Shown in pieces: positions 14,700-27,010 of a stretch of 64,000 nt of DNA. How positions within the stretch are numbered: the first letter of the stretch is position 1; the number at the start of each line of letters is the position of its first letter. Source of the stretch: Tillus elongatus (Eukaryota > Arthropoda > Insecta > Coleoptera > Cleridae); contig OZ023263.1 of the NCBI GenBank assembly GCA_964006375.1, forward strand, positions 138,293,173 to 138,357,172. The letters are read 5' to 3'. A program made the position numbers and the translations under genes. A model generated the notes under the pieces. It ran no database searches. It worked only from the letters and a program-made list of their open reading frames with translations, and was not told the DNA's origin.

Positions 14700-15489
14700 C
14701 TTAAAAAATAACAATCTCTTATTTTAAATGAACGTTATGCAACCCGAATTACGGATTATAGGTTTGCACGTTGTAGCAGTCCTTGTCCAGGATCAAACGG
14801 TTCTGTCATATACGTTTCTTTAGGACGATAGGTGGCACTACTAGAATTTAGTTTAAATGGTTGACTTTGACGTGAGTGAATTAAATGTTTTCTAAAATAT
14901 CAAATTTGCTATTATGCGTCTAGAATTTCTAAATAATATGCTTCTATTGACCTGGCTGCCTCTACACAGGACAGTTGTCGCCCGTTGTGAAATTGTAACT
15001 TAAACGACTTACTGCTGTTTGTTTCTTCTTAGTTGACTGCCGATCTCGCTTGTACAAATGATGTCTTTTGGCTACTGATATACTGGTTTTCTCTTGCACT
15101 TTCTTGAAATTTTTACTTAAAAATTTCTAACTCTCCAAAAAATCTGCTTCCTTCCAATCAATTTTAAAAAGTTGTAATTTTTTGCTTTCTAAACAACCCT
15201 TGCTACTGTTCCCTCCTCTTCGCCACCTTAAAATCTGTTACATCCCCACGTTTTAGCTGATTATTTATTAATTCACTTGCTTTGGTTTTCTATTAGCCCA
15301 CATTCTCCTGTTGCTCTTGACATTGGTTTTAATTTAAAGTTTCGCACGTTGTTAAGTTTCAAAACGTTTGATTATAATTTATAGACTTGTCCTTGCCTCT
15401 TTAACATTGTAATTTTGAATTTTGACGTTATTATGTTCCAACAATTTTTAAATGGGCAGTTTACCGACATACTTAGGTCGATTGTTCAT

Positions 15490-16784
15490 TCTAGTTCATC
15501 CACTCTTGGTATTTGCTCCATTTCCTCAAATTTGTAGACGTCTGCGACATTAAACATGGCTCTGATCTGGACTGTCTGTGTATCTTTCTATTTTCCTTGT
15601 CGTTTACTTCTATCATTGATGCTGCCATTTGTTCTGTACCGTAATCCATTTTTATTCCTGCGTCGTCTCCATATTCGTTATTTTGTCTTCTCTGTTGCTA
15701 ATTATTTTCATCAGATTCTTCTCTTGTCATATTCTATTTTAAAGTCATCGTTGTAATTACCTTCTTTCCTATTGCATTTATACCTGTTCGTGCCCTCGTT
15801 ATCATACTTGTTTTCACGTCGATACCTATTTTTTCGTTTCCGTTCAAATTTGTCTCCCCTATTCTTGATTTCTTCTATGTTTGCTAGTTTCTTTTTATTT
15901 CTTTTATTCCCCATACCTTGTCTCTCTGCTCTGGTCCATTTTTGTTCAAAACATTCTTTTATTTCTTCTCTCATCCTTTTGTTCCCCAAGTTCAGCTTTA
16001 TATCTGGCTCTTCTCTCAGATTTTTCAATTTTCCATTAGTTTCTCTCAACTTTTGTTCCATTTCGATTTCACATTTGTCTATTTTGCATTTGCTCATCGT
16101 TCTAGCACCTCTCATTTGCTGACTTCTTTCGTTCACTTTCTCTATAATTTTATCTGTTTGTTGATCATTCGCTCTGATTTTCTCTATTATTATCTTACGT
16201 ACCACATCCATGTCTGACTCTACTTTACTTTGCAACTTTCGTTCTGCCTCGTTTTTCTCTTCCACCTTCATTTCTACATCTTTTTTCACTTGTACCTTAT
16301 TTTCAAAATTTTCTGTGATTTTTCTATCAATATTATCCAATCTCTCAATAACATGCCTAATATTCTTCTTTTGTTCTATAAACTTTTCAGTCATACTTTC
16401 TTTTATCTTTTCGAACCTGTCATTCATGTTCTCATTTATTTCTTGTCTCATGCGATTTATAGCTCCTTTCATACTTTGCTTTATATTGAATTCGTGTTTT
16501 TCCAATTTCTCATTTATCTCAAGTTTCACCTCTGCTATATTCTGATCTATATTCAAACCCATACCTTGCATATACCTCATCATCTGCATCAAAGTTGGTT
16601 CATTTTCTTCTGTTTCTTCTTCCTTCTCAATTTCGTCATCTACAGACATTTCTCCAGTTGTCTCTGCATTTGCATGTACCATCACTTCCACCCTTTCATC
16701 TGCATTCTCACTTATTTCTACCTCAGACACTCTCTCGTCATTCATTTCAACATTTTCCTGTATCATTTCCTCAGGCACCTCCAT
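15490..16784 (-). CDS. Coiled-coil gag-like ORF of the LTR1 element
   Basis: An open frame of 357 codons (16,784-15,711). The N-terminal ~95 residues are very acidic (runs of E and D). Residues ~95-235 are a long, highly charged helix with heptad-like spacing (for example RFEKIKESMTEKFIEQKKNI), and the C-terminal ~100 residues are basic and rich in K, R and N. The frame stops at 15,711, but a second frame continues collinearly to about 15,490, so the copy carries a frameshift. A homologue lies at 59,570-60,666. Position just after the LTR and PBS-like site suggests a structural (gag) role, but there is no capsid or zinc-knuckle motif, so this is inference. Plus-strand frames over this region are pyrimidine-rich mirrors. 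Confidence 0.6.
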
Positions 16785-16800
16785 GTTCCGGTCGTCCTTT

Positions 16801-16819
16801 CCCCCCCCCCCCCCCCCCC
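16801..16819. repeat. Poly(C) tract of ~19 bp
   Basis: A homopolymer C run (G on the coding strand) just upstream of the coiled-coil ORF start. It is absent from the homologous copy near 60,670, so it arose in this copy. Confidence 0.9.
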
Positions 16820-16950
16820 ACGATCATGTCTGTCTCTTGACGTGGCTTTGCTCCTAGTGGTCATCTTCTTATTAGGCATATTTCCTTTTTTATGTTTAAT
16901 TACCTTACTTTGTTGTTTATTTTACCTGCGGACCTCGAAGATCCCAAGAT

Positions 16951-16969
16951 CCCACGTTTAGGCGACAAT
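16951..16969 (-). promoter_or_regulatory. Primer-binding-site-like sequence next to LTR1
   Basis: Immediately 3' of the LTR on the minus strand lies ATTGTCGCCTAAACGTGGG. The element at 60,811-60,830 has ATTGTCGCCTGAACGTGGGG in the same position. The place and resemblance to TGGCGCC-type sites support a tRNA primer site; the tRNA was not identified. Confidence 0.5.
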
Positions 16970-17817
<848 letters not shown>

Positions 17818-18172
17818 CTTAAAACAATTTCTTATTTTAAATGAACGTTATGCAACCCGAATTACGGATTATAGGTTTGCACGTTGTATTAGTCCTGGTT
17901 CAGCATCAAACGGTTCTGTCATATACGTTTCTTTAGGACCATAGGGGCACTATTTCTTTATGTATTATTCTTTAGAATTTAGTTTAAATGGTTGACTTTG
18001 AAGTGAGTGAATTAAATTATCTTGTACTTTCTTGAAGTTTTTACTTAAAAATTCCTAACTCTCCCAAAAATCTGCTTCCTTCCAATCAAGTTTAAAAAGT
18101 TGTTATTTTTCTTCTTTCTAAACAACCGTTGCTACTGTTTCCTCCTCTTCGCCACCTTAAAATCTGTTAGAT

Positions 18173-18995
18173 TCTGTCTTTTCTTAACAATGCTTTTTCA
18201 TTCCTATAATCTCCACGGATACCTGGCAGGCATTGTTGTCAAGATTTAATTTCCCTGCTGCTGGAAATTATCCATAACCGAAATAGATCGTTAGCTTGAC
18301 AGCTGATAATTAAACATCTGTATTCACAAATCCTATAAACTATTTCTTACAAGCTATCATACACAAATTCTCTTAACCTATAATTGACATCCATCAATAC
18401 CAACTTTATTTACTAGAATAAATTCTTAACTCTATACTGTCACTGTCTCTTTATAACATTTTCCTGGCTTGTTAAAAGGGTGCACAGTTCATACCTAAAC
18501 ACTTGTCTTCAAATTGTCTTGTCGTATTTTCATTCTTAATTTATCCTGTCTTTTGGTTTCATGGGCACTTTACATATACATTTCTTGCCTTACAAACTAT
18601 ATTACAATCATTTATATACCTTAAATGCTGCTTTTATTTTTCAACCCACATATACATATACATTTGGGGGGTTAATTAGGTCCATCTTTTAGAATTTACA
18701 CAAGGTCTTATTATACGTTTGTAGATATTTATTTGTATTTTCCCCAGGTCATGACATATTTATACACATATATATGTAATTTTCGAACACATTAGCTGGT
18801 CCTGAGGTTCATTTATCTATTACACTTGCGTTTTATATATCATATAGTATGTTTTCCTTAGGTTAAACAGTGCTCATGGCTGTGTGGTCCGTATAGTGTG
18901 TATTTAAATCTTTTTGTTGGCTTTTAGTGTGTAATCATTATGTAAATGTATATACGTGTGGATATTTTCTCTGTTACCCCCCTTATAAACTATCT

Positions 18996-18998
<3 letters not shown>
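18173..18998. repeat. Pyrimidine-rich sequence ending in family D repeat
   Basis: 18,173-18,700 is pyrimidine-rich with no gene. About 18,710-18,998 resembles 56,378-56,625 and 63,150-63,396, sharing CGTGTGGATATTTTC-CTGTTAC and a CTTATA end before (TA)n. It is possibly an LTR of a third family; ends not defined. Confidence 0.45.
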
Positions 18999-19080
<82 letters not shown>

Positions 19081-20615
19081 ACACCGATAACTCAAAAAAG
19101 TAATGGGCTGATCTTGATAAGTTCGGAAAATAGGCTCAGTTCAAATAGATTAAACAATGCTTTGTTTTAATTAGATGATCTAATGTTCCTGGTTCGTGAC
19201 AGTTCTGAGCTGACCTTTAATGTATCGAATTTCGACCGCGAAATGATAATGCATGTTTGTAAGAAAAGAGGTTCGGGACGTAGTAAGTGCGTTATGTTAG
19301 CGAATTTTTATTAAAATCTGCTCAGTTCAAATAGATTAAACAATGCTTTGTCGAATTACCCTGGGGCGTTATGGTAGCGAATTTTTATTAAATGCTTCAA
19401 ATTTGTATAGCTCAATTAGCTATTAATCTATAAGGTTCGTTGGCCAGGAAACTAGTTTTTTTCAGGAATATTTTAAGTTTATTTTCGAATTTTTTTTTAC
19501 ATTTTCAAACATAAAGTTATTTTGATGAAGTATGGTACATGGTTTCTACTATATGGGTTATACTAGTAACCAAATTTGATACCTGCTTTCTTTTTAAAAA
19601 AAAAACATATTTGCTATTTAAAACATTTTTATGAAAATTCACTACCATAACGCACTTGATACGTCCAGCCTTTTTGGTGAATTTTTCGTTTTACGAAAAA
19701 TTCACTAATTTTAAAGAAATTTGGTACGTACCTTCCTTTTGTAAGTGGCTTGGATAAGTTCGTTAGCCAGGAAAATCGGACAGTTTTTCCGGGAAAATTT
19801 TGGGTTTTCCTTCAGAAATTTTTCGTATCTCCGAAAATAACATAGCTACGACAAATTTTTCATATACGTTTCTACCATCCAACTTACCCTACATGCCAAA
19901 ATTCGGATCTCTAAGTTGAAAGGAAAAAATGTTATAGGCATCTTAAAAAAAGGTTTGGTGCCACTGGCGATTATAGGAAAGCACAAGAACAAAATATTTT
20001 GTGTGATTAATAAAACCAATTGAATATTACATCCAACGGGAAAATTTTCTTGACGCAAAAACGTCAAGAAGTAGCAGAAAAAATATTTTGAATATTTGAT
20101 AATTTGTCTTCTTCAAACGTAAAGTCGCGATCTGAAACGCCAAAATTTGTGATATGTTAGTAATTAATAATAAATGTTTAGTAAGTTATTGTAAAAAAAG
20201 TTGTCGAATTTTTGTGAAAAATATAATTTAGTGTAACATTACTGAAAGCAATTTCTGTAAAAAAAAATGGTGATTTTCTGCAAAAGAAATTTTTGCTAAT
20301 TTTCATAATTTTTTTTCAAAATTTTGGTCCTAAAGTTGTTTGTGAAGAATTATATCCTGGCAGGTGTGTAAACAGCTTAAAGAGGCTCGTTGGGCAGAAA
20401 AATCGGACCAGTTTGGAACTTTTAAAGTTTATTTTCGGAAAATGTTTGTACTTTTTGAAACAACAAACCTATTTTAATGAAATACGGTAGATTGTTACTA
20501 ATATATAGATTATACTGCCAACCAAATGTCGTTCTTTTAAAAAGACATATTGGCCATTAAAAGCATTTTTACGAAAATTCGCTACCATAACGCACTTGCT
20601 GCGGTCAGCCTTTTT
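18999..20615 (+). repeat. Cluster of nested family M copies
   Basis: It begins with (TA)n (18,999-19,077) and ACACCGATAACTCAAAAAA. Family M termini occur forward near 19,640-19,665 and 20,580-20,605 (ACCATAACGCACTTG) and reverse near 19,278 (GGGACGTAGTAAGTGCGTTA). Bodies with AAATCGGAC recur at 19,768 and 20,400. At least three copies or partial copies have inserted into or beside one another. No coding sequence. Confidence 0.6.
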
Positions 20616-21170
<555 letters not shown>

Positions 21171-21359
21171 GGGTATGCAGAATAGGGTCAAAAGTCTACC
21201 TCATAAATAACGTACGATAAGAATATTCTTAAATCTTTGAAAAAACTTTAAATTGATTAATTTTGCACTCCATGAGTAGAACAAAAGCTGGACTATGTTT
21301 ATAACATATTTATTTTATGCATGCGAATTACTATAACTACGATAATTATAAGGAACAGT
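21171..21359. other. Unassigned sequence
   Basis: Nothing recognisable. Confidence 0.5.
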
Positions 21360-21930
21360 TAGACCAAAAATTGCAAATCTACTATTTGGCAAAACCAACT
21401 TGATTTTGCTCAGTTAGTGGCCCATTTAAAAACAGTTTAGATGCTGATATTACTTCCACATCATCAATACGTGTAGAAGTATCGACAACAAAAATTTCAA
21501 AAATGTGTTTTTCGTTTAAACATCATAAAAAGTGTCAAAACATATAGAAAACATGATTTGGGAACAAAAAATGTTTTGCCCGTTGGTCTGTAAGTCTGTT
21601 TGTAGCCATGATAACAATGGAACAAACTGAGATATCGGCTTCAAGTGTGGTATACAGTTAGCACCCGACAAAGGAATTCTTCGAATGTGTTTTTGGGTAA
21701 AATCGCTCCAGAGGGTAGGGGATGAATGGGGGTGATTTGGTGAAAATTGACATTTTTTCGTTAAAACTTGAGTAATATAACGTTTTAGGGTTGGAAAATC
21801 CACTCTTTGGTAATTGGTGATTTCCCACACTCAATGACACTTTCAAAAAAGTTTTGATGCTGTTAATACTCATGCTTATTAAATAAATTCTAGTGAGAAA
21901 AATACTAAATGATAGGTAACACCTCAAATA
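21360..21930 (+). repeat. Family G repeat
   Basis: The ordered blocks CTTCCACATCATCAATACG, AAAGTGTCAAAACATATAG, TCTGTTTG, GGTATACAGTTAGCACCCGA, AAATCGCTCCAGAGGGTAGG and TTCGTTAAAACTTGAG recur at 30,130, 34,490 and 38,255. Non-coding; frames in it are chance openings. Class unknown. Confidence 0.65.
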
Positions 21931-22191
21931 TAGGTACTAGAATTGTAGTTACAAACAGTAACACGAACTGGAAAGAAGTAATTGACACAGAAAGTTACAG
22001 GTAGGCTGGTTATGTGGCCCACAGAACTCTTTGAGAACGACAACTGGCGTGTAAACATTTCTGTTACATAGTACCATCTGGCATTGGTGGAGAAGACCTA
22101 AAGCCATTTTAAGCGATTTTAAGAGAATCTTAAAGACCAAAATTGTTTAATTACATTCAAAGAAATGTTAATTAAGCAAACCTTTAATTCC
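21931..22191. other. Unassigned sequence
   Basis: No gene or repeat recognised. Confidence 0.5.
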
Positions 22192-22203
22192 ACGATTAAA
22201 CAT

Positions 22204-22556
22204 AGAACCTCGGTGGTTCAGGGGTAAGAACGTGTGCCTCTGAACCGAAGGGTACTGGGTTCGATCCCAGGGTACTCCTTTCACTTTTTCTGTACACACT
22301 GTAAAATTAACATCAACCGAGGTGATGGCATTGTATTTGAGCAAGTTGAATGTCTGCACGTTTCGCCCTTCAGAGGGGGCGTAAAGCCGTCGGTTCCGTC
22401 TCCATGCGATGTTGGGCACGTTAAAGATCCCTACCCTCCTTACAGAAAGGCTGGGGTTCGGCAAAATTTCCAGGGTAGTGAAGTGAAACTGCTCCCTGGC
22501 GTCGGTGATTGGCCATAGTCGCTGAAATAGGCCGACGTTAAAGAAACAAAACACAC
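22204..22556 (+). mobile_element. Full-length tRNA-derived SINE with target-site duplication
   Basis: The head (22,204-22,275) has a pol III A box (TGGTTCAGGGGTAAGAAC) and B box (GGGTTCGATCCCAGG) spaced as in a tRNA; the arms resemble glycine tRNA. A body with AAGTTGAATGTCTGCACG, GTTGGGCACGTTAAAGATCC and ATAGTCGCTGAAATAGGCCG follows, then an A/C-rich tail. ACGATTAAACAT (22,192-22,203) and ACGATCAAACAT (22,557-22,568) flank it as a 12-bp duplication with one mismatch. Pol III would transcribe it and a LINE would mobilise it. Confidence 0.85.
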
Positions 22557-22639
22557 ACGATCAAACATTTATTTAGGATTTATTTGCATAAATTATATAC
22601 GTACGTAAGTAGGTATAGATGAACGGTTCTGGGCCTACT

Positions 22640-22785
22640 GCCACACCGCCAGCATTGCGCATGCACGCAGTGACGTCACAGTGACTTCACTGGACGGGGA
22701 GCCAATAGGGGGCAAACATGATATGACGTAATCCAAGATGGCGGCCAAGATGGCCGACCGGAAGTGAAAAACGCGGGAAATTTAG
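22640..22785. promoter_or_regulatory. Promoter-like motif cluster in the left end of element B
   Basis: Within ~145 bp lie an NRF-1-like half palindrome (TTGCGCATGCACGC, 22,655-22,668), CRE TGACGTCA (22,671-22,678), CCAAT (22,701-22,708), CRE-like TGACGTAA (22,724), YY1-type CAAGATGGCGGC (22,734-22,745), ETS-type ACCGGAAGTG (22,757-22,766) and E2F-type GCGGGAAA (22,773-22,780). This combination is typical of ubiquitously active animal promoters. No transcription start is proven. Confidence 0.5.
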
Positions 22786-22959
22786 AGTTTTAAGCGACAG
22801 GTGGCACCACCTGTCAATGTAAGAGGACCCGCCATTTTCATTTTTGGTAATGTAACGTACGCAAAGATGACGGTTTGCGCAAACCAACTTTTTTAGTTTT
22901 TAAGTTAGTGTCCACGTGTTTGGTGTCATGTTACTCGCCTTGGCAAGTAGAATTCAAAT

Positions 22960-23390
22960 ATGACATTTGCGCATGCGCAAACCCAACTTTGTTAATAGTA
23001 GACGTAGAGGTATAGTGTTTGGTATCATGGTAATCGTCTCGATGAGTGGAATTCAAATATGACATTTGAGAATGCGCAAACCCAACTTTGTTAATAGTAT
23101 ATGTAGAGGTATAGTGTTTAGTATCATTGTAATCGTCTCGATGAATAAAATTTAAATACGGCGGTTTGCGCATGCGCAAACCAACTTTGTTATTGAGCGG
23201 TGTAGAGGTATAATGTTTGGTGTCATGTAACTCGTCACGACGAGTAGAATTCAAATATGGCAGTTTGCGCATGCGCAAACCAACTTTCTTAGTTTTCAAG
23301 TTAACCCTTACGTGTTTGGTGTCATGTTAATCGTCTTGATGAGTAGAATTCAAATATGACGCATGCGCAGGCCACATTTTTTAGTTTTTA
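22960..23390. repeat. Tandem ~98-bp repeats, left arm of element B
   Basis: Five units, each with a palindrome GCGCATGCGC or variant, then AACTTTGTTAATAGTA or TTAGTTTT-type text, TGTTTGGTGTCATG, CGTCTCGATGAGT and GAATTCAAATATG. The same units occur inverted at 24,600-25,140 and in both arms of element A. Confidence 0.85.
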
Positions 23391-23494
23391 AGTTAACCCA
23401 CACGATAACTCTTCCTTATTAACACATTTGAGAACATCAGCAACACAATAGAGGAAATCACTAAGTCGAATATCAAACTTAAAATTACTTAGAA

Positions 23495-24245
23495 ACCACC
23501 TTTTCGTTGATGATTTAAACTAGATCTAGTAGCTGTTGAATTGCATCTTCGGTTAAATAAAAAGTAACAGTCATCTGAGATTGATATACCTTTACTCCTT
23601 AGTATTTTAATTGGTTTGACGATACATACTCCAATATTTTCAGGTTTAATCTTATTACCTTTGGTAAAGTACCGCTGCTTTTGTCAGTGTTGAAATAAAA
23701 TAATCCCATTCCCATGAGCTAGATGAGATTGCTATATTTGTACTTGGTGGATATAGGCTTGTATTTACAATTTTAATTATTGGAATCACTCCAGCCGCTT
23801 TTGATATACCAATTGCAACACTTAGAGCTGGAGTAATTGTATACCTTGCTTCTAGCAGCATTCCACTTTCTTGCTTATTCTTACTAATATTCTGTCTCAG
23901 AGCTGCATCAATTTGATCTTAATAACAATCTTCACAAACATCGTTAATAGAAGGTCTGATGATCTCAGGACCATCGTTTTCATCTATATCACACCGTTTT
24001 TTTTCATGTTCTGGATCTGTGACTACAGAATCATTACTATCATCGTACATAATGTTGATACAATTATAATAACTACACCGAGTATCTTTAACATTTAGAT
24101 TTGAACTGACCTTATTGCTGCATGGTTTATTGTTAAATAGGTTTCGCTGCCCTCTTCCTCCCTCTTTATATGCTCTCGTTGGTTGTTTTTCTGTTTAGCT
24201 TCTGTGTAAACTTTTAAAATCTTTTGCGATCACCTATAATTTTCC
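23495..24245 (-). pseudogene. Unrecognised central ORF of element B (frameshifted)
   Basis: The longest open piece (23,861-23,655) includes TPALSVAIGISKAAGVIPII and SLYPPSTNIAIS. Collinear conserved pieces continue upstream (DIDENDGPEIIRP, about 23,978; an acidic stretch with CEDCY) and downstream (GNKIKPENIGVCIVKP; then, after a shift, TVTFYLTEDAIQQLLDL). Element A encodes the same order on its plus strand. I do not recognise the family. A CxxC pair and a conserved hydrophobic block are visible, but no DDE triad, RT or helicase motif. It lies exactly between the inverted arms, so it is either the element's own gene or a captured host gene. At least two frameshifts or stops disable this copy. 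Confidence 0.55.
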
Positions 24246-24599
24246 ATAATAATGTTTCAACTGTAATTATGATTAAATGTGCTGGCCATTTATACGTTTC
24301 AAAAAGCACGGCAATTGCATGGCTCTTTAACATATGTACCTAAAATACATTGAGTTACATGTTATTTTGCTTATATTTGTCTTTTTTACATGGTTTCTTA
24401 TGAGTTATAAGCAGAAATTCGATAAAATAGTCGGCCTTTCTTATATCATGTAGAGTTTACCTACGTTTTCTATTTTGAGCGTGCTCAGACTTGCAAAACC
24501 GCAAATATCCGGTGTTTGTTTACTTCGATTTCATCAAGACAGCCACCATATTGTCAAATTTTGCTTCTACTCATTAAGACAATTAACATAACACCAAAC

Positions 24600-25140
24600 A
24601 CGTAGAGTTAACTTAAAAACTAAAAAAATGTGGTCTGCGCATGCGTAAACTGTCATATTTGAACTCTACTCAACAAGACGGTTAACATGAGACCAAACAC
24701 GTGGGAGTTAACTTAAAAACTAAAAAAGTTGGTCTGCGCATGCGTGTATACTATTTTTGAATTCTACCCATTAAGACGATTAACATGACACCAAACACGT
24801 GGGAATTAACTTAAAAACTAAAAAAAGTTGGTTTGCGCATGCGCAAACTGCCATATTTGAATTCCATCGTCGTGACGAGTAACATGACACCAAACACTAT
24901 ACCTCTTCACCGCTTAATAACACAGTTGGTTTGCGCATGCGCAAAACGCCGTATTTAAATTCCACTCATCGAGACGATTACCTTGACACCAAAAACTATA
25001 CCTCTACGTCTACTATAAACAACGTATGGTTTGCGCATGCGCAAATGTCATATTTGAATTCTACTCGCCAAGGCGAGTAAGATGACACCAAACAAGTAGG
25101 CACTGACTTAAAAACTAAAAAAGTTGGTTTGCGCAGAACC
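24600..25140. repeat. Tandem ~98-bp repeats, right arm of element B
   Basis: About six inverted copies of the left-arm unit, with GCGCATGCGC-type palindromes near 24,636, 24,736, 24,836, 24,935 and 25,034. Confidence 0.85.
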
Positions 25141-25171
25141 GCTCATCTATACCTACTTACCTGATTTATTT

Positions 25172-27010
25172 TGTCATACTAGTTCATTATTGTGTTTTTA
25201 TTGCTTAGTTACCAACTACATAATTATGTACTTTATGCCAACGGGCCATAAAGCGTACTTTATGGTACAACGTACACTTTATGGCCCGGGCGCACATAAA
25301 GACAAATAATTTTTGTTCAACTTATTTAATAACCATTATTAATTAAATTACAAATAATGAAAGAAGCAATATGTAAATATTTAATTATCATTATTTAGTC
25401 TAATTAACATAAAATTGGCAGTTCTGAAAAGATCCGGTGATAGTTAGGTTGCTTTCAGCAAACGGTGATTGAGGTTTCATTGTTTGGGTATGACTAGTAT
25501 AACATAAAAGTTTGTATGCACCGCTGGTATAAATAGTGGTCTATGCCCTCGAGCGACTTACAAACCCTCCGGCCGGAGGACCACCGTCGCTCTCGGGGCA
25601 TAAACATCTATTTATACCCTTGGTATGCCCTCGAGCGACTTACAAACCCTTGGGCCGGGGGCCCTCGGATTTGTAAAAAATTTTTGTCCCGAGAGCGACG
25701 GTTTTACAAATCCGAGGGCCTCCGGCCGGAGGGTTTGTAAGTCACTCGAGGGCATAGACCACTATTCATACCAGCGGTGCATACAAAATTTTATGTCATA
25801 CTAGTCATACCCAAACAATGAAACATGAATCACCGTTTGCTGAAGGCAACCTAACCATCACAGGATTTTTTCAGAACTGTCAATGTTGTTAATTCGACTA
25901 AATTTTGTTAATTAAATATTTATATATTACGTTTATTCCATTATTTGTAATTTCATTAATAAAGGTTATTAAAGAAGTCAAACAAAAATTATTTGTTTTT
26001 ATGTGCGCGTGGGCCATAAAGTGTACGTTTTTCCCGCGCGGGCCATAAAGTACACTTTATGGCCCGTTGGGCATAAAGTACACAATTATGTAGTTGGTAA
26101 CTAAGCAATAAAAACATAATAATGAACTAGTATGACATAATAGTTATCTATGTACCAAGGGTATAAATAGATGTTTATGCCCCGAGAGCGACGATTTTAC
26201 AAATCCGAGGGCCTCCGGCCCGACGGTTTATAAGTCGCTCGAGGGCATAGACCACTATTCATACCAGCGGTGCATACAAACTTTTATGTCATACTAGTCA
26301 TACCCAAACAATGAAACATGAATCACCGTTTGCTGAAGGCAACCTAACCATCACCGGATCTTTTCAGAACTGCCAATTTGATGTTAATTCGACTAAATAA
26401 TGTTAATTACATATTTACATATTACTTTTATTCAATTATCTGCAATTTCATTAATAAAGGTTATTAAAGATGTTAAACAAACATTATTTCTTTTTATGTG
26501 CGCGCGGGCCATAAAGTGTACGTTTTGCCCACGGGTCATAAAGTACACTTTATGGCCCGTGGGCATAATGTACACCATTATGTAGTTGGTAACTAAGCAA
26601 TAAAAACTCAATAATGGACTAGTATGACATAATAGTTATTTATGTCATACTAGTTCATTATTGTGTTTTTATTGCTTAGTTACCAACTACATAATAGTGT
26701 GCATTATGCCCACGGGCCATAAAGTGTACTTTATGGCCCGTGGGCAAAACGTACACTTTATGTTAGTCGAATTAACATCAGATTGGCAGTTCTGAAAAGA
26801 TTCGGTGATGGTTAGGTTGCCTTTAGGAAACGGTGATTCATGTTTCATTGTTTGGGTATGACTAGTATGACATAAAAGTTTGTATGCACCGCTGGTACAA
26901 ATAGAGGTGTATGCCCTCGAGCGACTTATAAACCCTCCGGCCGGAGGCCGTCGGATTTGTAAAATCGTCGCTATCGGGGCATAAACATCTATTTATACCC
27001 TTGGTACATA
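25172..27010. repeat. Array of four ~0.45-kb hairpin-forming units
   Basis: One unit type occurs reversed (25,172-25,628), forward (about 25,687-26,141), forward (26,142-26,637) and reversed (26,646-27,006), with a partial reversed piece at 25,622-25,685. Each unit runs from TACCAAGGGTATAAATAGAT to CATAATTATGTAGTTGG-type text and TAGTATGACATAA. Inside are an imperfect ~70-bp palindrome centred on CTCCGGCCGGAG (flanked by CGAGAGCGACG / GTCGCTCGAGGGCAT) and paired GCCATAAAGTGTAC motifs. Non-coding. It lies 18 bp from foldback element B but shares no sequence with it. Confidence 0.8.

Larger units (their letters stand above)
22612..25153. mobile_element. Foldback element B, TA target-site duplication
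   Basis: It starts GGTATAGATGAACGGTTCTG (22,612) and ends CAGAACCGCTCATCTATACC (25,153), near-perfect inverted ends flanked by TA on both sides (22,610-22,611; 25,154-25,155). The left arm (to ~23,400) and right arm (~24,330 on) are inverted copies built of ~98-bp repeats with GCGCATGCGC or variants. The right arm has lost its sub-terminal ~250 bp: GGTTTGCGCA is joined directly to GAACCGCTC. The centre carries a minus-strand reading frame shared with element A. It has no recognisable DDE transposase. Confidence 0.85.

Noticed and set aside
16210..16961. 243-residue plus-strand frame rich in F, L, H and S
   Set aside because: It is antisense to the coiled-coil ORF; the acidic/lysine-rich coding strand makes the opposite strand pyrimidine-rich and open.
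22204..22275. Functional tRNA gene
   Set aside because: The boxes fit but the acceptor and anticodon stems do not pair properly, and the segment continues into a repeated body.
22168..22554. Frames on both strands over the SINE (128 and 94 residues)
   Set aside because: They cross a pol III SINE with A and B boxes and target-site duplication; no protein family fits.
22931..23299. 122-residue minus-strand frame with internal repeats
   Set aside because: Its repeats only reflect the ~98-bp DNA units, whose lengths vary, so the frame is not kept across copies.
22960..23390. CRISPR array
   Set aside because: The ~98-bp units are repeated throughout with no unique spacers, are inverted in the opposite arm, and lie in eukaryotic DNA.
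25543..25740. 65-residue frame across the GC-rich palindrome
   Set aside because: It runs through inverted repeat DNA and is not conserved in the other units.
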